Assembly (NCBI RefSeq): GCF_001720485.1
Contig: NZ_CP017114.1
Location: forward strand, 2,666,001-2,730,000
Length of the DNA: 64,000 nt
Direction of reading: 5' to 3'
DNA from: Cobetia marina
GTDB lineage: Bacteria > Pseudomonadota > Gammaproteobacteria > Pseudomonadales > Halomonadaceae
How positions within the stretch are numbered: the stretch's first letter is position 1; each line of letters starts with the position of its first letter. The notes below the pieces were generated by a model, which made no database searches, was not told the DNA's origin, and was given only the letters and a program-made list of their open reading frames with translations. This document shows, piece after piece, positions 28,058 through 36,409 of this stretch. A program made the position numbers and the translations under genes.

Positions 28058-28737
28058 GCGTGTGCCTCCCCGTATTCAAGGCCTTTGGAGATGAGTACCG
28101 CATCCAGCCAGTGCTGGTAATGCTGGCCGCTCGAGATTTCCTCCATGATGCCGGCCTCTTTCCGGAAACTGGCCTTGGCAGCCTCGATCAACGCGGGCGC
28201 CTCGGACTGAGCGAAGGTGACCAGTCCATCTTCATCTCCTACCACGATGTCGCCCGGACTCACGACCTGCCCGCCGACACAGACGGGAACATTGAGCGCA
28301 CCCGGCCCATTCTTGTAAGGGCCACGATGAATGCTGCCGCGGCCATAACAAGGGAAGCTATCTTCCGCGAATGCCTTGATGTCGCGAATAGCGCCGTCCA
28401 CCACCAATCCCACGCAACCGCGCTGCTGGGCGTAACACTTGATGAGCTCACCCACCAGCGCGTTGTCCAGATGGCCACTGCCGTCGATCACCAGCACATG
28501 TCCCGGACGCAACATCGTCAGTGCCTGGTAGATATACAGGTTGTCACCAGCGCGGCATTTGACGGTGAATGCGGTGCCGACCAATTTGGTGCCGTCGTGA
28601 TAAGGCGTCAGGCCGCGAATACCACTCAGGCGATCCAGGTTATCGCTCAGGTGCGGCGTCACGATGTTGCGCAGGGCCTCGATATGAGCGGGATCTGCCA
28701 GGGCGGGAATGCCGGAATCTACCGAAGACGCAATCAT
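28054..28737 (-). CDS. RraA-fold 4-hydroxy-4-methyl-2-oxoglutarate aldolase-like protein
   Basis: 227 residues of the RraA/MenG-like superfamily. The class II pyruvate aldolase signature is present: the G-D-N-L-Y-I-Y region followed by G-L-V-V-D-G-A-I-R-D, whose R-D pair binds substrate and metal in HMG/CHA aldolases. True RraA (RNase E inhibitor) is usually shorter and not in catabolic operons. Being first in a tightly coupled operon with an aminotransferase and a carrier supports the aldolase reading: cleavage of a 4-hydroxy-2-oxo acid to pyruvate plus a second carbonyl product. The exact substrate is unknown. Confidence 0.8.
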   Translation of the reverse strand: MIASSVDSGIPALADPAHIEALRNIVTPHLSDNLDRLSGIRGLTPYHDGTKLVGTAFTVKCRAGDNLYIYQALTMLRPGHVLVIDGSGHLDNALVGELIKCYAQQRGCVGLVVDGAIRDIKAFAEDSFPCYGRGSIHRGPYKNGPGALNVPVCVGGQVVSPGDIVVGDEDGLVTFAQSEAPALIEAAKASFRKEAGIMEEISSGQHYQHWLDAVLISKGLEYGEAHA

Positions 28738-28998
28738 GATCTACTCCAATCTATGGGCTCCATTCGAGTATGCATCGAGAAAAAATCCAAAAAAGCGATT
28801 AATATTTATCTTGATAGATCACTTTTAGGCATCAGATGTCTGCCTGCTTTTTCAGGAACCCATGAACAGGGCTGCGCGCTCGCCGCTCACTGACAGGCAC
28901 CACCGATAGCGCCCAAGTCATCACCGAGAGCCTCTACCTCACAACGATCAACGTGATAGCGTACTGTCTGACCCATGACATTGGAGGGAGACACCCGG

Positions 28999-29472
28999 AT
29001 GAAACCGACTCAAGGGATGACATACGCCGCCGTGATGAGTGCAGCACTCACTCTGGGCGGCTGCGCAGGCGCTCAATCCTCTGACGACAATCACGCGGTC
29101 GATGAGCCGCTGGAGAACACTTACTGGAAGCTGGTGACACTAGATGAGCAGCCCACCCCCGTGGTGGATGGCAAGCGTGAAGCCCATTTCGTCCTGCACT
29201 CCCAGGACTCTCAGACCCAATCCTCGCGAATGGCCGGCTCCACCGGCTGCAATCGCCTGATGGGGGAATACCACCACGACGAGCACGAACTCAGCTTCGA
29301 TCGTCTGGCCATCACGCGCATGGCATGCCCCGGTGAGGCTGGAGCACTCGAACGCACTTTCCTCGCGACACTCAATGATGTGTCGGGCTGGCAGATAGAC
29401 GGCAAGACATTGACGCTGCTGGATGAACAAGGGGTATCGCGTGCCCGCCTGGAAGCCGTTCACCTTTACTGA
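28999..29472 (+). CDS. META-domain (HslJ-like) lipoprotein
   Basis: 157 residues from the ATG at 28999, which follows GGAGGGAG. Signal peptide with lipobox T-L-G-G-C (Cys22), then a META domain with Y-W-K-L-V-T-L, G-S-T-G-C-N-R-L-M-G-E-Y and T-R-M-A-C-P-G, as in HslJ-type heat-inducible proteins. The two Cys in the last two motifs are conserved in the family. An upstream in-frame ATG at 28975 would add 8 residues ahead of the signal peptide and is less likely. Single-gene transcript. Confidence 0.85.
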   Translation: MKPTQGMTYAAVMSAALTLGGCAGAQSSDDNHAVDEPLENTYWKLVTLDEQPTPVVDGKREAHFVLHSQDSQTQSSRMAGSTGCNRLMGEYHHDEHELSFDRLAITRMACPGEAGALERTFLATLNDVSGWQIDGKTLTLLDEQGVSRARLEAVHLY

Positions 29473-29534
29473 CTCCTATCGCCGGCCGCTTAGTGCAGGG
29501 TGAAGTTGGGCTGAATACTCTGCGCAACAGACAC

Positions 29535-29572
29535 CACAACGCCGCCTCCCATTTCTGAGAGGCGGCGTTGTG
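29535..29572. terminator. 14-bp stem-loop between convergent genes
   Basis: CACAACGCCGCCTC (29535-29548) and GAGGCGGCGTTGTG (29559-29572) form a perfect stem with a 10-base loop between the META lipoprotein and the SDR gene ends. Probably bidirectional. Confidence 0.75.
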
Positions 29573-29640
29573 TGATGCCATCAACTCTTGCCGTCAGCCA
29601 CTGAGCTCAACCTTGCTCTCTGTACTGACTCATTGCTGTC

Positions 29641-30417
29641 TCACAGCGTGAAGCCACCATCGACGGCGATGGCCTGCCCTGTCACGTGTTCGGCCTGGGC
29701 GAGGTAGACCACCAGCTGCCCCATGTCCTCCGGTGTCTGGGCGACTCCCTGGGGTAACAGGCTCTTCTGCAGGCGCTCCCATGCAGCGGGCTCGCTTTCG
29801 CCTTCTTCGCTCCAGCGCGCGGAGAGTCCGCTCTCGCCCCGCCACATGCCGGTGCCCACCACGCCAGGGCAGAGCGCATTGACGGTGATGCCTTCCGCTG
29901 CCACTTCCTTGGCGACGGCGTTGGTAAAGCCGATGACCGCGAACTTCGAGGCACAGTAGTGCGACAGATCAGGAAAGCCGACCTTGCCGGCCATCGAGGC
30001 CACGTTGATGATCCGCCCGACGCGGCGTGAGCGCATCACGGCGACCTCGGCCTGAGTGCACAGGAAGGTACCGCGGGCGTTGACGTTCATGACGCGGTCC
30101 CACTCCTCCACTGTCAGCGCATCGATGGAATGGATGCCGATGATGCCAGCATTGTTGACGGCGATATCAAGTGGGCCAAGTCCGGCTTCGGCCTCCTCGA
30201 TCAAGCGCCGCACGGATGCCACATCCGAGACATCGACTTGTAGCGCCAGACACCGTCTACCCAGTGCCTCCACTTTTGCCGCCGTATCGCGGGCGATGGC
30301 GAGATCCAGATCCGCCACCACGACATCCGCGCCCGCCTTGGCCAATGCCAGCGCAATCCCCTGACCAATACCGCGCCCACCCCCTGTCACCAGTGCAATC
30401 CTGTCGTTCAGTTGCAT
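29641..30417 (-). CDS. Short-chain dehydrogenase/reductase (SDR)
   Basis: 258 residues, classical SDR: T-G-G-G-R-G-I-G near the N-terminus, D-L-D acidic end of strand 2 (NAD-type), N-N-A-G, catalytic Ser in N-V-A-S-M-A-G, and Y-C-A-S-K. Start 30417 follows AGGAG at proper spacing; a longer frame to 30483 is not conserved. It lies 84 bp downstream of the flavin monooxygenase, same strand, and is probably under the same sigma-54 promoter. Likely oxidises an alcohol or reduces a ketone in the same pathway; substrate unknown. Confidence 0.9.
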   Translation of the reverse strand: MQLNDRIALVTGGGRGIGQGIALALAKAGADVVVADLDLAIARDTAAKVEALGRRCLALQVDVSDVASVRRLIEEAEAGLGPLDIAVNNAGIIGIHSIDALTVEEWDRVMNVNARGTFLCTQAEVAVMRSRRVGRIINVASMAGKVGFPDLSHYCASKFAVIGFTNAVAKEVAAEGITVNALCPGVVGTGMWRGESGLSARWSEEGESEPAAWERLQKSLLPQGVAQTPEDMGQLVVYLAQAEHVTGQAIAVDGGFTL

Positions 30418-30501
30418 GAGTCGTCTCCTGAATCTCTCACTGAAATCTGCAAATGCCGCGCTGCTGCCATGACGCTGGCACACGGTCCAGCGCCACTGGC
30501 G

Positions 30502-32298
30502 TCAGCTCAGGTGGTGGACTTCCTGAAGGCCGTAGACCGGCGTCGGGATACCCTCGAGCCGCGCCTTGAGCTGCAATGCCAGATACTGGGAATAGTGGCG
30601 GGACTGGTGCAGGTTGCCGCCGTGGAACCATAACGCCTGCTGCTGGGTCGGCTTCCACATATTGCGCAGCTCGCCCTCCCAGGGGCCGGGGTCCTTGAGC
30701 GTATCGGAGCCCATGCCCCAGCATTTACCGACCTTGTCAGCGACCTCCTGCGAGATGATTCTTGCCGCCCAGCCATTCATCGAGCCGTAGCCGGTGGCAT
30801 AGACGATCAGATCGGCGGGCAATTCCGAGCCGTCGGTCAGAGTGACCGAGCGCGGATTGATGCACTCGATGCCGACGCCACTGCGCAGCTTGATATCGCC
30901 ATTGGCGACCAGATCACAGGCGCCCACATCGATGTAGTAGCCGGAGCCGCGCCGCAGGTATTTCAGGAACAGACCCGAATCGTCATCACCGAAATCGAGC
31001 AGGAAGCCCGCCGCCTCCAGCCGACGGTAGTAGTCGGCGTCGCGCTTGCGGATCGCCTCGAAGATCGGGCGCTGGAAATCGGGCAGTATCCGGTAGGGAA
31101 TCGAGGCAAAGATCAGGTCCGCCTTGTGGTGATCGATGCCGTTTTGCACCGCCTGCTCGGAATAGAGCGGCCCCAGCGCCTCTTCCATCAAAGAGTTGGA
31201 CTTCACCACATGCGTGGAGGAGCGCTGCAGCATGGTCACGTCTGCATCGTGCTCCCACAGCGCGGCGCAGATATCGTGAGCGGAATTGTTGGCCCCCACC
31301 ACGACCACTTTCTTGCCACGGTAGGCGTCCGGTCCCGGGTGCTGACTGGAGTGTTGCTGCTCGCCTTCGAAGGACTCGGCCCCCGGGAAGTGCGGTACGT
31401 TGGGCATGCCCGACATGCCCGTGGCCAGCACCAACTGTTTGGGCCGCAAAGTCACGGGCTTGCCGTCGCGCACCACCTCGACCACCCACTCGCCGCTCGC
31501 CTCATCGAATTGCGCACTCTCGCAGGCCGTGGAGTTCCAGTAATTGAGCTCCATGATCCTGGTGTACATCTCCAGCCAGTCCGCGACCTTGTCCTTGGGC
31601 GCGAACACCGGCCAGTTTGCCGGGAATGGGATGTAAGGCATGTGGTCGTACCACACCGGATCATGCAGACATAGGGACTTGTAGCGATTGCGCCAGGCAT
31701 CGCCCGCACGCGGATTCTTGTCGATCACGATGGTCGGCACATCCATCTGTCGAAGCCTTGCCGCCAGCCCGATGCCGCCCTGACCACCACCGATGATCAC
31801 GCAATACGGCTGGCGCTCGTAGCCCAGTTCAGCCTCTTCGCGCTGACGCGACTCAAGCCAGGTCTCACGCTGCTTGTTGGCTCCATGCTCGGCGCCCTTG
31901 GGGCGTTGCATGCCCAGCGGCTCAGGGAATTCCTTGAGTTCGCGCATGGCGGTCAACAGCGTCCAGCAGCGCCCCTCTTTCAGCCGCAACAAGCCCTTGC
32001 CGCGTGCATCGGCGGTCTCGAAGGCGAACCAGGCTTCGACGATGCCGCCGGCCTCACTGGCCTCACCATCCAGTTGCCAGCGAGAGGGAGCGACATGCTC
32101 GAGGGTCGCCGCGAGCATCGACTGGATCTCGTCCTTACCCTCTGAGGTCTTGATATTCCAAGTGAAGGCGATCAAATCGCGCCAGAAGCATTCCTCGCCA
32201 AACAACGAGAGAACCCGGGCGATATCGCGCTGAGTCAGGGAGGACTCGAAATCATCGAGCCATTGCTGAGCGATCTGAGTTGGCGTGCGTGCGGTCAT
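30502..32298 (-). CDS. Flavin-containing monooxygenase with N-terminal SnoaL/NTF2-like domain
   Basis: 598 residues. The N-terminal roughly 140 residues resemble a SnoaL/NTF2-like fold (F-W-R-D-L-I-A-F-T-W-N-I-K). Next comes the FAD-binding G-G-G-Q-G-G and the NADPH-binding V-V-V-G-A-N-N-S-A-H-D, as in group B FMOs. The strict Baeyer-Villiger fingerprint is not seen, so N/S-oxidation or ketone oxygenation cannot be told apart. Start 32298 follows GGAG and leaves a roughly 40-base leader after a predicted sigma-54 promoter. The divergent activator gene upstream is of the AcoR class, so the operon is probably substrate-induced. Confidence 0.87.
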   Translation of the reverse strand: MTARTPTQIAQQWLDDFESSLTQRDIARVLSLFGEECFWRDLIAFTWNIKTSEGKDEIQSMLAATLEHVAPSRWQLDGEASEAGGIVEAWFAFETADARGKGLLRLKEGRCWTLLTAMRELKEFPEPLGMQRPKGAEHGANKQRETWLESRQREEAELGYERQPYCVIIGGGQGGIGLAARLRQMDVPTIVIDKNPRAGDAWRNRYKSLCLHDPVWYDHMPYIPFPANWPVFAPKDKVADWLEMYTRIMELNYWNSTACESAQFDEASGEWVVEVVRDGKPVTLRPKQLVLATGMSGMPNVPHFPGAESFEGEQQHSSQHPGPDAYRGKKVVVVGANNSAHDICAALWEHDADVTMLQRSSTHVVKSNSLMEEALGPLYSEQAVQNGIDHHKADLIFASIPYRILPDFQRPIFEAIRKRDADYYRRLEAAGFLLDFGDDDSGLFLKYLRRGSGYYIDVGACDLVANGDIKLRSGVGIECINPRSVTLTDGSELPADLIVYATGYGSMNGWAARIISQEVADKVGKCWGMGSDTLKDPGPWEGELRNMWKPTQQQALWFHGGNLHQSRHYSQYLALQLKARLEGIPTPVYGLQEVHHLS

Positions 32299-32347
32299 GG
32301 CGTCTCTCCGCGTGTTGTTGGATGTTGTAGTCACGCCTTCCATCCAA

Positions 32348-32363
32348 GGCATCAAGCATGCCA
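32348..32363 (-). promoter_or_regulatory. Sigma-54 (-24/-12) promoter of the monooxygenase-SDR operon
   Basis: Minus strand reads TGGCATGCTTGATGCC: TGGCA, then the correct spacing, then TGC, with GG and GC 10 bases apart as in the sigma-54 consensus TGGCAC-N5-TTGCA. It is about 50 bp upstream of the monooxygenase start and faces it, and a sigma-54 activator gene is adjacent. Confidence 0.7.
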
Positions 32364-32502
32364 GCTTCGTCATGCACGACTGACAAAGCTCGTAACCACT
32401 TGTCATCAATGACAAATATTCGCCACTACCGCACCATCACCCTCCTCGTCTCGCGGGGCATTCCCCCTTCCTCGTGACAACTGTACGCCGTACGCCTGAC
32501 AC

Positions 32503-32526
32503 GGGGCGTTACACCTGTAACGCCCC
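32503..32526. promoter_or_regulatory. 24-bp palindrome, putative upstream activating site
   Basis: GGGGCGTTACA and TGTAACGCCCC flank a 2-base centre (32503-32513, 32516-32526). It lies 140 bp upstream of the -24 element and 200 bp upstream of the activator start, an appropriate enhancer position. In the middle of a divergent region it is unlikely to be a terminator. Confidence 0.6.
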
Positions 32527-32618
32527 GACCAAGGATGCAGGACAGGGTGATTGACGCTCCCGCCACACCGCATACGCTTTAAGGAGCACACGCCGCTTTT
32601 GCTATGGACGCTGTTGTG

Positions 32619-32690
32619 ACAAGCGCGATTGCCATCGCCACCTGCACAAGAGTCATCGCCACTTTCACAAGCGCCATAGCCACTATCAAA
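32619..32690. repeat. Degenerate ~21-bp tandem repeat upstream of the sigma-54 activator
   Basis: Units beginning ACAAG or AAAAG at 32619 (27 bp), 32646 (21 bp), 32667 (21 bp) and 32688 share a CATCGCCACT-like core. They are noncoding on the plus strand just before the activator gene. Confidence 0.5.
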
Positions 32691-32725
32691 AGAGCCGTCC
32701 TGAGACGGCCAGCGCCGAGGCAGCC

Positions 32726-34765
32726 ATGATCCGCCAACTCGATACGATGCCGCCCGACAAGCGGCAGCATATTCAGACCCTGATGCAACTGGGCGAAGGC
32801 CGCGACGCCTTCCCTGAGACTCAGCGCGATGTCATCCGCCGTTCCTGGCAGCGCTGTCTGGAGGAATACCAGCTCGACCCCAGCCGCCCTCGCCCCGTCC
32901 GCGTTCTCACTCAGCAGGCGCTGCGCGATCACCAAGAATCGGCGGATGAGCTGCTGCACGTGGCGCGTGCCGGTGTGGAGCGGCTCTATAGTCAGATCGC
33001 ACAACATGGCTACGCGCTGATCCTCACCGATCAACGCGGTATCGCGGTGGATTTTCGGGGTCAACGTGATCAGTTGAGTGAGCTGCGGCGGGCCGGGCTC
33101 TACCTCGGCTCGGACTGGAACGAGCGCTATGCCGGCACCTCGGCGGCAGGCACCTGTCTGCACGATGGCGCAGCCGTCACCTGCCATCAGCGTGAGCACT
33201 TCGATGCTACCCACATCGACCTGACCTGTACGGCGGCCCCCATCACCGATCCCCAGGGCCGTGTGATCGCCGCCCTCGACATCTCGGCACTGAAATCGCC
33301 ACGCCCGCAGGAGAGCCAGACCTTTGCCCTCTCCCTGGTCACCCTGCATGCCCGCATGATCGAGGACGCCTACTTCCTGCATCGCTATCGGGATTGCCTG
33401 ATCCTGCGCTTCGACACGGCGCGGGAATTCGTGCACCTGAATGGTCGTGGCCTGTTTGCCATTCAGGAAGATGGCAAGGTGGTCGCCGCCAATCACGAAG
33501 GCCGACGCCTGATCGATGCACATCTGGCGCGCTGGCCACCGTGGACGGTCTCTACCCTGCCCGCGGTCACGCAGCTGTTTGATGGGGAGCTCAATGAGCT
33601 GCTGAGCATTCCGCACGCCAGCTTGGATCAGATTCGCGCCTTCCGTCTGCGGGCGGATGACGCCACCGTCTTCGTGACCCTGATCGAGCCACGCGGCTAT
33701 CCGGTGCGGGCCCTCCCCACCGTCAGTCAGCAGGATGACCCGGTGCCCGAGCTGGACCAGCTCGCGGGAGATGACCCATCCATGCACCGGCTACTCAAGC
33801 TGGCGCGCCGCATGCGCCACGAGAACGTGAGCATCCTGATTCGTGGCGAGACGGGTACTGGCAAGGAAGTGTTGGCGCGGGCGCTGCATGACAGCGGGCC
33901 ACGCGCCAAGGCGCCCTTCGTGGCGGTGAACTGCGCGGCCATTCCGGAATCGCTGATTGAAAGTGAGCTCTTCGGCTATCTGCCGGGTGCCTTCACGGGA
34001 GGAAGGCCCAAGGGCATGCGCGGTCTGATCCAACAAGCCGACGGTGGCACGCTGTTCCTGGATGAGATCGGCGATATGCCATTGCCGCTCCAGCCACGCC
34101 TGCTGCGCGTACTTGCCGAGCGGGAGGTGTCACCCCTGGGGGCCGAGACGCCCATCAAGGTGGATATTCGCGTCATCACTGCCACGCATCGTGATGTCAT
34201 GGAGCTGATCGCCAGCGGGCAATTCCGCGAAGACCTCTACTACCGACTCAACGGCGCCGAACTCCTGCTGCCCGCGCTACGTGAGCGCGCCGACCGCCAC
34301 TACCTCATTCGCAAGCTGCATGCGGAGCTGCAAGCTGAACGTGACCAAGCACTCCATCTCCGCGCCGATGCCATCAGTGCGCTGCTGAGTCATCACTGGC
34401 CGGGCAACATACGCCAACTGCGCAATGCGATTGCCTTCGCGATGGCCACCGCGGAAGGTGATGAAATCACTCTGCATGATCTGCCAGAGACCTGCCAGAC
34501 CCACACCGACAGCACTCGCGAGGCTGCCAGTCCGCTTGCCGCCTTCTCCCCCATTGCATCCAGCGCTTCCTCGAGCACTACCTCTCCAGCGTTCGCGTCT
34601 GCAGGGGCTGATGCGGACGCCAGCGAATTACTCGAGCTGTTGCGTCACACAGACTGGAACGTCAGTCAGGTCGCCCGCCAACTCGGCGTCTCGCGGCCCA
34701 CCATCTACCGCCGCATGCGCCGTCATGGCCTGGTCGCGCCTAATCATCAGCCGCTCGCCTCATGA
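32726..34765 (+). CDS. AcoR-like sigma-54-dependent activator (GAF-AAA+-Fis HTH)
   Basis: 679 residues: an N-terminal sensory/GAF-type region (about 60-200), a AAA+ sigma-54-interaction domain with Walker A G-E-T-G-T-G-K-E (374-381) and Walker B-type G-T-L-F-L-D-E-I-G-D, and a C-terminal Fis-type HTH (N-V-S-Q-V-A-R-Q-L-G-V-S-R-P-T-I-Y-R-R). The loop that contacts sigma-54, normally G-A-F-T-G-A, reads G421-A-F-T-G-G426. The region between AAA+ and HTH is Ser/Ala-rich and low complexity. Divergent from the monooxygenase operon, which carries a sigma-54 promoter and a palindrome between the genes, so it is the likely activator. Confidence 0.92.
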   Translation: MIRQLDTMPPDKRQHIQTLMQLGEGRDAFPETQRDVIRRSWQRCLEEYQLDPSRPRPVRVLTQQALRDHQESADELLHVARAGVERLYSQIAQHGYALILTDQRGIAVDFRGQRDQLSELRRAGLYLGSDWNERYAGTSAAGTCLHDGAAVTCHQREHFDATHIDLTCTAAPITDPQGRVIAALDISALKSPRPQESQTFALSLVTLHARMIEDAYFLHRYRDCLILRFDTAREFVHLNGRGLFAIQEDGKVVAANHEGRRLIDAHLARWPPWTVSTLPAVTQLFDGELNELLSIPHASLDQIRAFRLRADDATVFVTLIEPRGYPVRALPTVSQQDDPVPELDQLAGDDPSMHRLLKLARRMRHENVSILIRGETGTGKEVLARALHDSGPRAKAPFVAVNCAAIPESLIESELFGYLPGAFTGGRPKGMRGLIQQADGGTLFLDEIGDMPLPLQPRLLRVLAEREVSPLGAETPIKVDIRVITATHRDVMELIASGQFREDLYYRLNGAELLLPALRERADRHYLIRKLHAELQAERDQALHLRADAISALLSHHWPGNIRQLRNAIAFAMATAEGDEITLHDLPETCQTHTDSTREAASPLAAFSPIASSASSSTTSPAFASAGADADASELLELLRHTDWNVSQVARQLGVSRPTIYRRMRRHGLVAPNHQPLAS

Positions 34766-35322
34766 ACCAGCTGCATCTTCATGGCCGAGCGTGAAGAGCA
34801 TGAAGAGTGCATGAGGATGTTGTGCTCTGAAGCGTCAGGTACCTGCCACACCAGCTGGCCCGAGCGGAAGTTTGGGCTAGCTTGTGATTTCCATTCTTTC
34901 CCCTCTTACCCCTCTTACCCCTCTTACCCTTCTTACCCACTCCTCACGTCAACGTCTCTGCGGCTCACATTGCGCACTTGCTGAGCCCGCCTCCTCCGCT
35001 CGTTTCGCCTGCTTTCTCAGCGGCAAACATGACGCTCGCCACCATCATGAATTTCACTCAACTTGAACATTAAAAAATCCAGTTTGTCTCATGGAGCTGA
35101 GGAATGGATACTCACCTGCATCAGATCGTTGATGAAGACTTCCCATGGCGCTGCACTTCACCGCCGCCAGAGCCTTCACACGGAACGTGATGGCGAGCAG
35201 CGTGCCTCTCCCGGCATGGATGCATTCTCACAGAGAGCAACCCGCTCACGAGACGCCTGAAAGATCACGGGAAGATGTCGACGACACAGTGAATTATCTC
35301 TCTCAGGATCAAGGTGAACGCC
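34766..35322. other. 557-bp intergenic region upstream of mesX
   Basis: Holds a 9-bp tandem repeat (34901-34936), a TTCACTCAACTTGAA semi-palindrome near 35050-35070 that could be a regulator site, and the leader of the mesX transcript. No small gene with a convincing ribosome binding site and no riboswitch I could identify with confidence. Confidence 0.5.
34901..34936. repeat. 9-bp tandem repeat, four units
   Basis: CCCTCTTAC at 34901, 34910 and 34919, and CCTTCTTAC at 34928. Noncoding, pyrimidine-rich. Confidence 0.85.
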
Positions 35323-36312
35323 ATGAGCAACGAATTCGGTTTCAGCATCAAGAGTCTGCGCTTCGACGAGAACTACACGCCGGCGGAAAACACCCGCCTG
35401 ACCACCAACTTCGCCAACCTGGCGCGTGGTGAGAGCCGTCAGCAGAACCTGCGCAGCACGCTGAACATGATCAACAACCGATTCAATGCGCTGGCCAACT
35501 GGGACAACCCCAAGGGCGATCGTTACTCCGTCGAGCTGGACATCATCTCCGTCGAGCTGAACATCGATGCGGCACGTTCCGACAATGCCCTGCCGATCAT
35601 CGAGATCCTGCAGACCACCATCGTCGACCACCAGACGAATCAGCGCATTGACGGCGTGACCGGCAACAACTTCTCGTCATACGTACGCGATTATGACTTC
35701 AGCGTGCGTCTGCTGGAGCACAACAAGGGCAAGGACTCCTTCAGCGTACCGGAGCAGTTCGGCGAGCTGCACGGCAATCTGTTCCAGGCCTTCGTGGGTT
35801 CCCCCGCCTACAAGGAATGCTTCAAGAAGCCGCCGGTCATCTGCATCAGCGTCTCGACCACCAAGACCTATCAACAGACCGAGAACGTGCACCCGATCCT
35901 CGGGGTGGAATATCGCCAGGACGACGATTCCCTGACCGATGCCTACTTCAGCAAGATGGGCCTGAAGGTACGTTACTTCATGCCGCCGGGCAGCGTTGCG
36001 CCGCTGGCCTTCTATCACACCGGCGACCTGCTCAACGATTACAGCAATCTGGAACTGATCAGCACCATCAGCACCATGGATACCTTCCAGAAGATCTATC
36101 GTCCCGAGGTCTACAACGCCAATTCCGTGGCCGGCAAATCCTATCAGGCGAGCCTGAAGCAGCAGGACCACTCACTGACGCGCATCGTGTACGACCGCGA
36201 AGAGCGCAGCCAGCTCGCCATCGAGCAGGGCAAATTCGTGGAAGAGAGCTTCATCAAGCCTTACCAGAACCTGCTCGAGCAGTGGTCCGCCAAATGGTCC
36301 GCCAACCGATAA
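35323..36312 (+). CDS. mesX: DUF1852 protein MesX, partner of methionine synthase MesD
   Basis: 329 residues of the DUF1852 family; start at the ATG 35323 with AAGGTG upstream (a GTG three codons earlier is in frame). No signal peptide or membrane helix. The gene is 97 bp upstream of a core methionine synthase on the same strand. From published genetics on the MesD family (Price and colleagues), MesD needs a DUF1852 protein and oxygen to make methionine, and needs neither methyl-folate nor cobalamin. That pairing is exactly what is seen here. The chemistry of DUF1852 and the methyl donor are not known to me; an oxidative step is inferred from the oxygen requirement. Confidence 0.9.
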   Translation: MSNEFGFSIKSLRFDENYTPAENTRLTTNFANLARGESRQQNLRSTLNMINNRFNALANWDNPKGDRYSVELDIISVELNIDAARSDNALPIIEILQTTIVDHQTNQRIDGVTGNNFSSYVRDYDFSVRLLEHNKGKDSFSVPEQFGELHGNLFQAFVGSPAYKECFKKPPVICISVSTTKTYQQTENVHPILGVEYRQDDDSLTDAYFSKMGLKVRYFMPPGSVAPLAFYHTGDLLNDYSNLELISTISTMDTFQKIYRPEVYNANSVAGKSYQASLKQQDHSLTRIVYDREERSQLAIEQGKFVEESFIKPYQNLLEQWSAKWSANR

Positions 36313-36409
36313 ATCCATTATTGGTCAGCTCACTGAGCCGCAAACAGCGCGCGCTGATCGACGAACGACTTCCGCTATCTGAACCATTCCAAGGACAAGG
36401 TTATTCATC

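Noticed and set aside
28054..28737. RNase E inhibitor RraA proper
   Set aside because: Longer than typical RraA and translationally coupled to an aminotransferase and carrier; an aldolase fits better.
32579..33787. 402-codon open frame on the minus strand
   Set aside because: It lies antisense to the well-supported sigma-54 activator gene, has no recognisable domain and repeats hydrophobic low-complexity codons that mirror the activator's upstream repeats.
35140..35200. Short string upstream of mesX with some likeness to an S-adenosylhomocysteine riboswitch
   Set aside because: Only GCGCTGC and GCCAGAGCC fragments match; the required flanking stem does not form, so it is probably chance. 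A covariance-model search would settle it.
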